Source: an uncultured Nitrososphaerota archaeon
Lineage (GTDB): Bacteria > Bacillota > Clostridia > Oscillospirales > Ruminococcaceae
Direction: 5' to 3'
Assembly: GCA_934869045.1 (NCBI GenBank)
Contig: CAKXAF010000182.1
Span: 1 to 5,418 of the forward strand
Length of the DNA stretch: 5,418 nucleotides
Numbering within the stretch: the first letter of the stretch is position 1; each line of letters opens with the position of its first letter. The notes under the pieces are model-generated. The model searched no databases. It was given only the letters and a program-made list of their open reading frames with translations, and was not told where the DNA came from. The position numbers and the translations under genes are program-made. This document shows positions 4,875-5,418 of this stretch, piece after piece.

Positions 4875-4906
4875 GATGGAAGAAACTTTCCGAACCGATT
4901 TCCGTC
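4854..4906 (-). terminator. Rho-independent terminator after the phosphofructokinase gene
   Basis: On the minus strand GACGGAAA (4906-4899) pairs with TTTCCGTC (4871-4864) and is followed by TC and eight T residues (4861-4854). The loop is long, about 27 bases, but holds a small inner hairpin (GGAA/TTCC) that shortens it. It begins 15 bases after the stop codon of the upstream gene and separates it from spoIVB. Confidence 0.75.
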
Positions 4907-4921
4907 ATTTAGTTTGCGCAA

Positions 4922-5418
4922 TTATTCAAAAATAATGTAGTCGTTCAGGCCAAATTCGTTTTTAAACTGCGGAACTTCGCCTTTCATTAAAGGCAGAATA
5001 TAGCGGCAGATTTCTGCCTGAACCGAAGCATCGTCCAAATTCCACCATTTTTCGGGCACCAGCTGCTCCTTATTGGCGACGTCTGATACTTCCACCGTAT
5101 TCAGGCGGATGGCATAGGGATTGTTTGAAAGCCGCTGGACGGCTACCATTTTGCCGCTTTCCCCACGCAAGGCAGCGGCAACGCCCTCCTGACCAATGGC
5201 AAACGCCTCGTCCAGGTCTTGGAATGACGCCAAATGGGCCGAGCAGCGCTGCATCAGGTTCAACTCAATGGAACGCACCTTACAGCCGATTTCCTGCTTG
5301 ACCAGGTACTCCAGATATTTTCCCACACCGCTCAGATAGGTATGCCCAAAAATATCCACCGCACCGCTTTTCGTCTGGCTGCCCACGTAATTTCCATTTC
5401 GGTCGCGAACCCCCTCGC
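4922..5418 (-). CDS. 6-phosphofructokinase, long (PPi-dependent-like) type, C-terminal part
   Basis: The visible 164 or so residues run from EGVRDRNGNY at the right edge to the TAA stop at 4924-4922; the N-terminal half is outside the window. The segment LNLMQRCSAHLAS followed by DLDEAFAIGQEGVAAAL and GESGKMVAVQR matches the C-terminal sugar-phosphate-binding half of the longer phosphofructokinases of about 400 residues. These are often PPi-dependent, unlike the short ATP enzyme that uses a YIQRGG motif. It phosphorylates fructose 6-phosphate in glycolysis, reversibly if PPi is used. The residues that decide ATP or PPi use (the GGDD/GGTD loop region) are not in the window, so donor choice is inference. 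An in-frame GTG at 5386 is internal, since homology continues upstream. It ends in its own terminator, so it is not clearly cotranscribed with spoIVB. Confidence 0.88.
   Translation of the reverse strand, partial: EGVRDRNGNYVGSQTKSGAVDIFGHTYLSGVGKYLEYLVKQEIGCKVRSIELNLMQRCSAHLASFQDLDEAFAIGQEGVAAALRGESGKMVAVQRLSNNPYAIRLNTVEVSDVANKEQLVPEKWWNLDDASVQAEICRYILPLMKGEVPQFKNEFGLNDYIIFE

Overview
The window looks like chromosome from an endospore-forming, anaerobic Clostridia-class Firmicute. A gut Oscillospiraceae-type organism (Flavonifractor, Oscillibacter or Intestinimonas-like) is my best guess, from the moderately high GC, the spoIVB-spo0A pair and the ferredoxin-linked 2-oxoacid oxidoreductase. 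The genus is inference. All recognisable genes lie on the minus strand, so transcription runs from the right edge to the left.

Layout in order of transcription. (1) 5418-4922: the C-terminal part of a long-type 6-phosphofructokinase (5' end outside the window), followed by an intrinsic terminator at 4906-4854. (2) 4730-3498: spoIVB, the PDZ serine peptidase of the sigma-K checkpoint, with a possible sporulation-sigma promoter just upstream. (3) 3337-2549: spo0A, the sporulation master regulator, in its usual place after spoIVB. Its leader holds a sigma-A-like promoter, Spo0A-box-like sites and an inverted repeat, and a strong terminator follows at 2528-2500. (4) 2261 to the left edge: a probable operon of a MinD/ParA-like P-loop ATPase, a two-cluster ferredoxin subunit, a VorB/KorA-type alpha subunit and the start of the thiamine-pyrophosphate (beta) subunit of a 2-oxoacid:ferredoxin oxidoreductase. 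The gamma subunit probably lies beyond position 1.

How the parts work together. The two sporulation genes act at opposite ends of the programme (entry, and late forespore-to-mother-cell signalling) but sit together as in most spore formers. The left-hand operon would oxidatively decarboxylate 2-oxoacids, giving acyl-CoA and reduced ferredoxin. The ATPase at its head has no assigned role here.

The most notable observation is that this Spo0A, although in the orthologous position and with an intact DNA-binding domain, has a degenerate receiver. The phospho-accepting Asp is Asn56 and the conserved beta-5 lysine is Glu106. This suggests a Spo0A that is not switched on by the usual phosphorelay. 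Spo0A-box-like sequences in its own promoter region, two of them in tandem with the 10-bp phasing of the abrB operator, suggest autoregulation. No intergenic stretch exceeds 300 bases. I saw no tRNA, rRNA, CRISPR array or mobile element.
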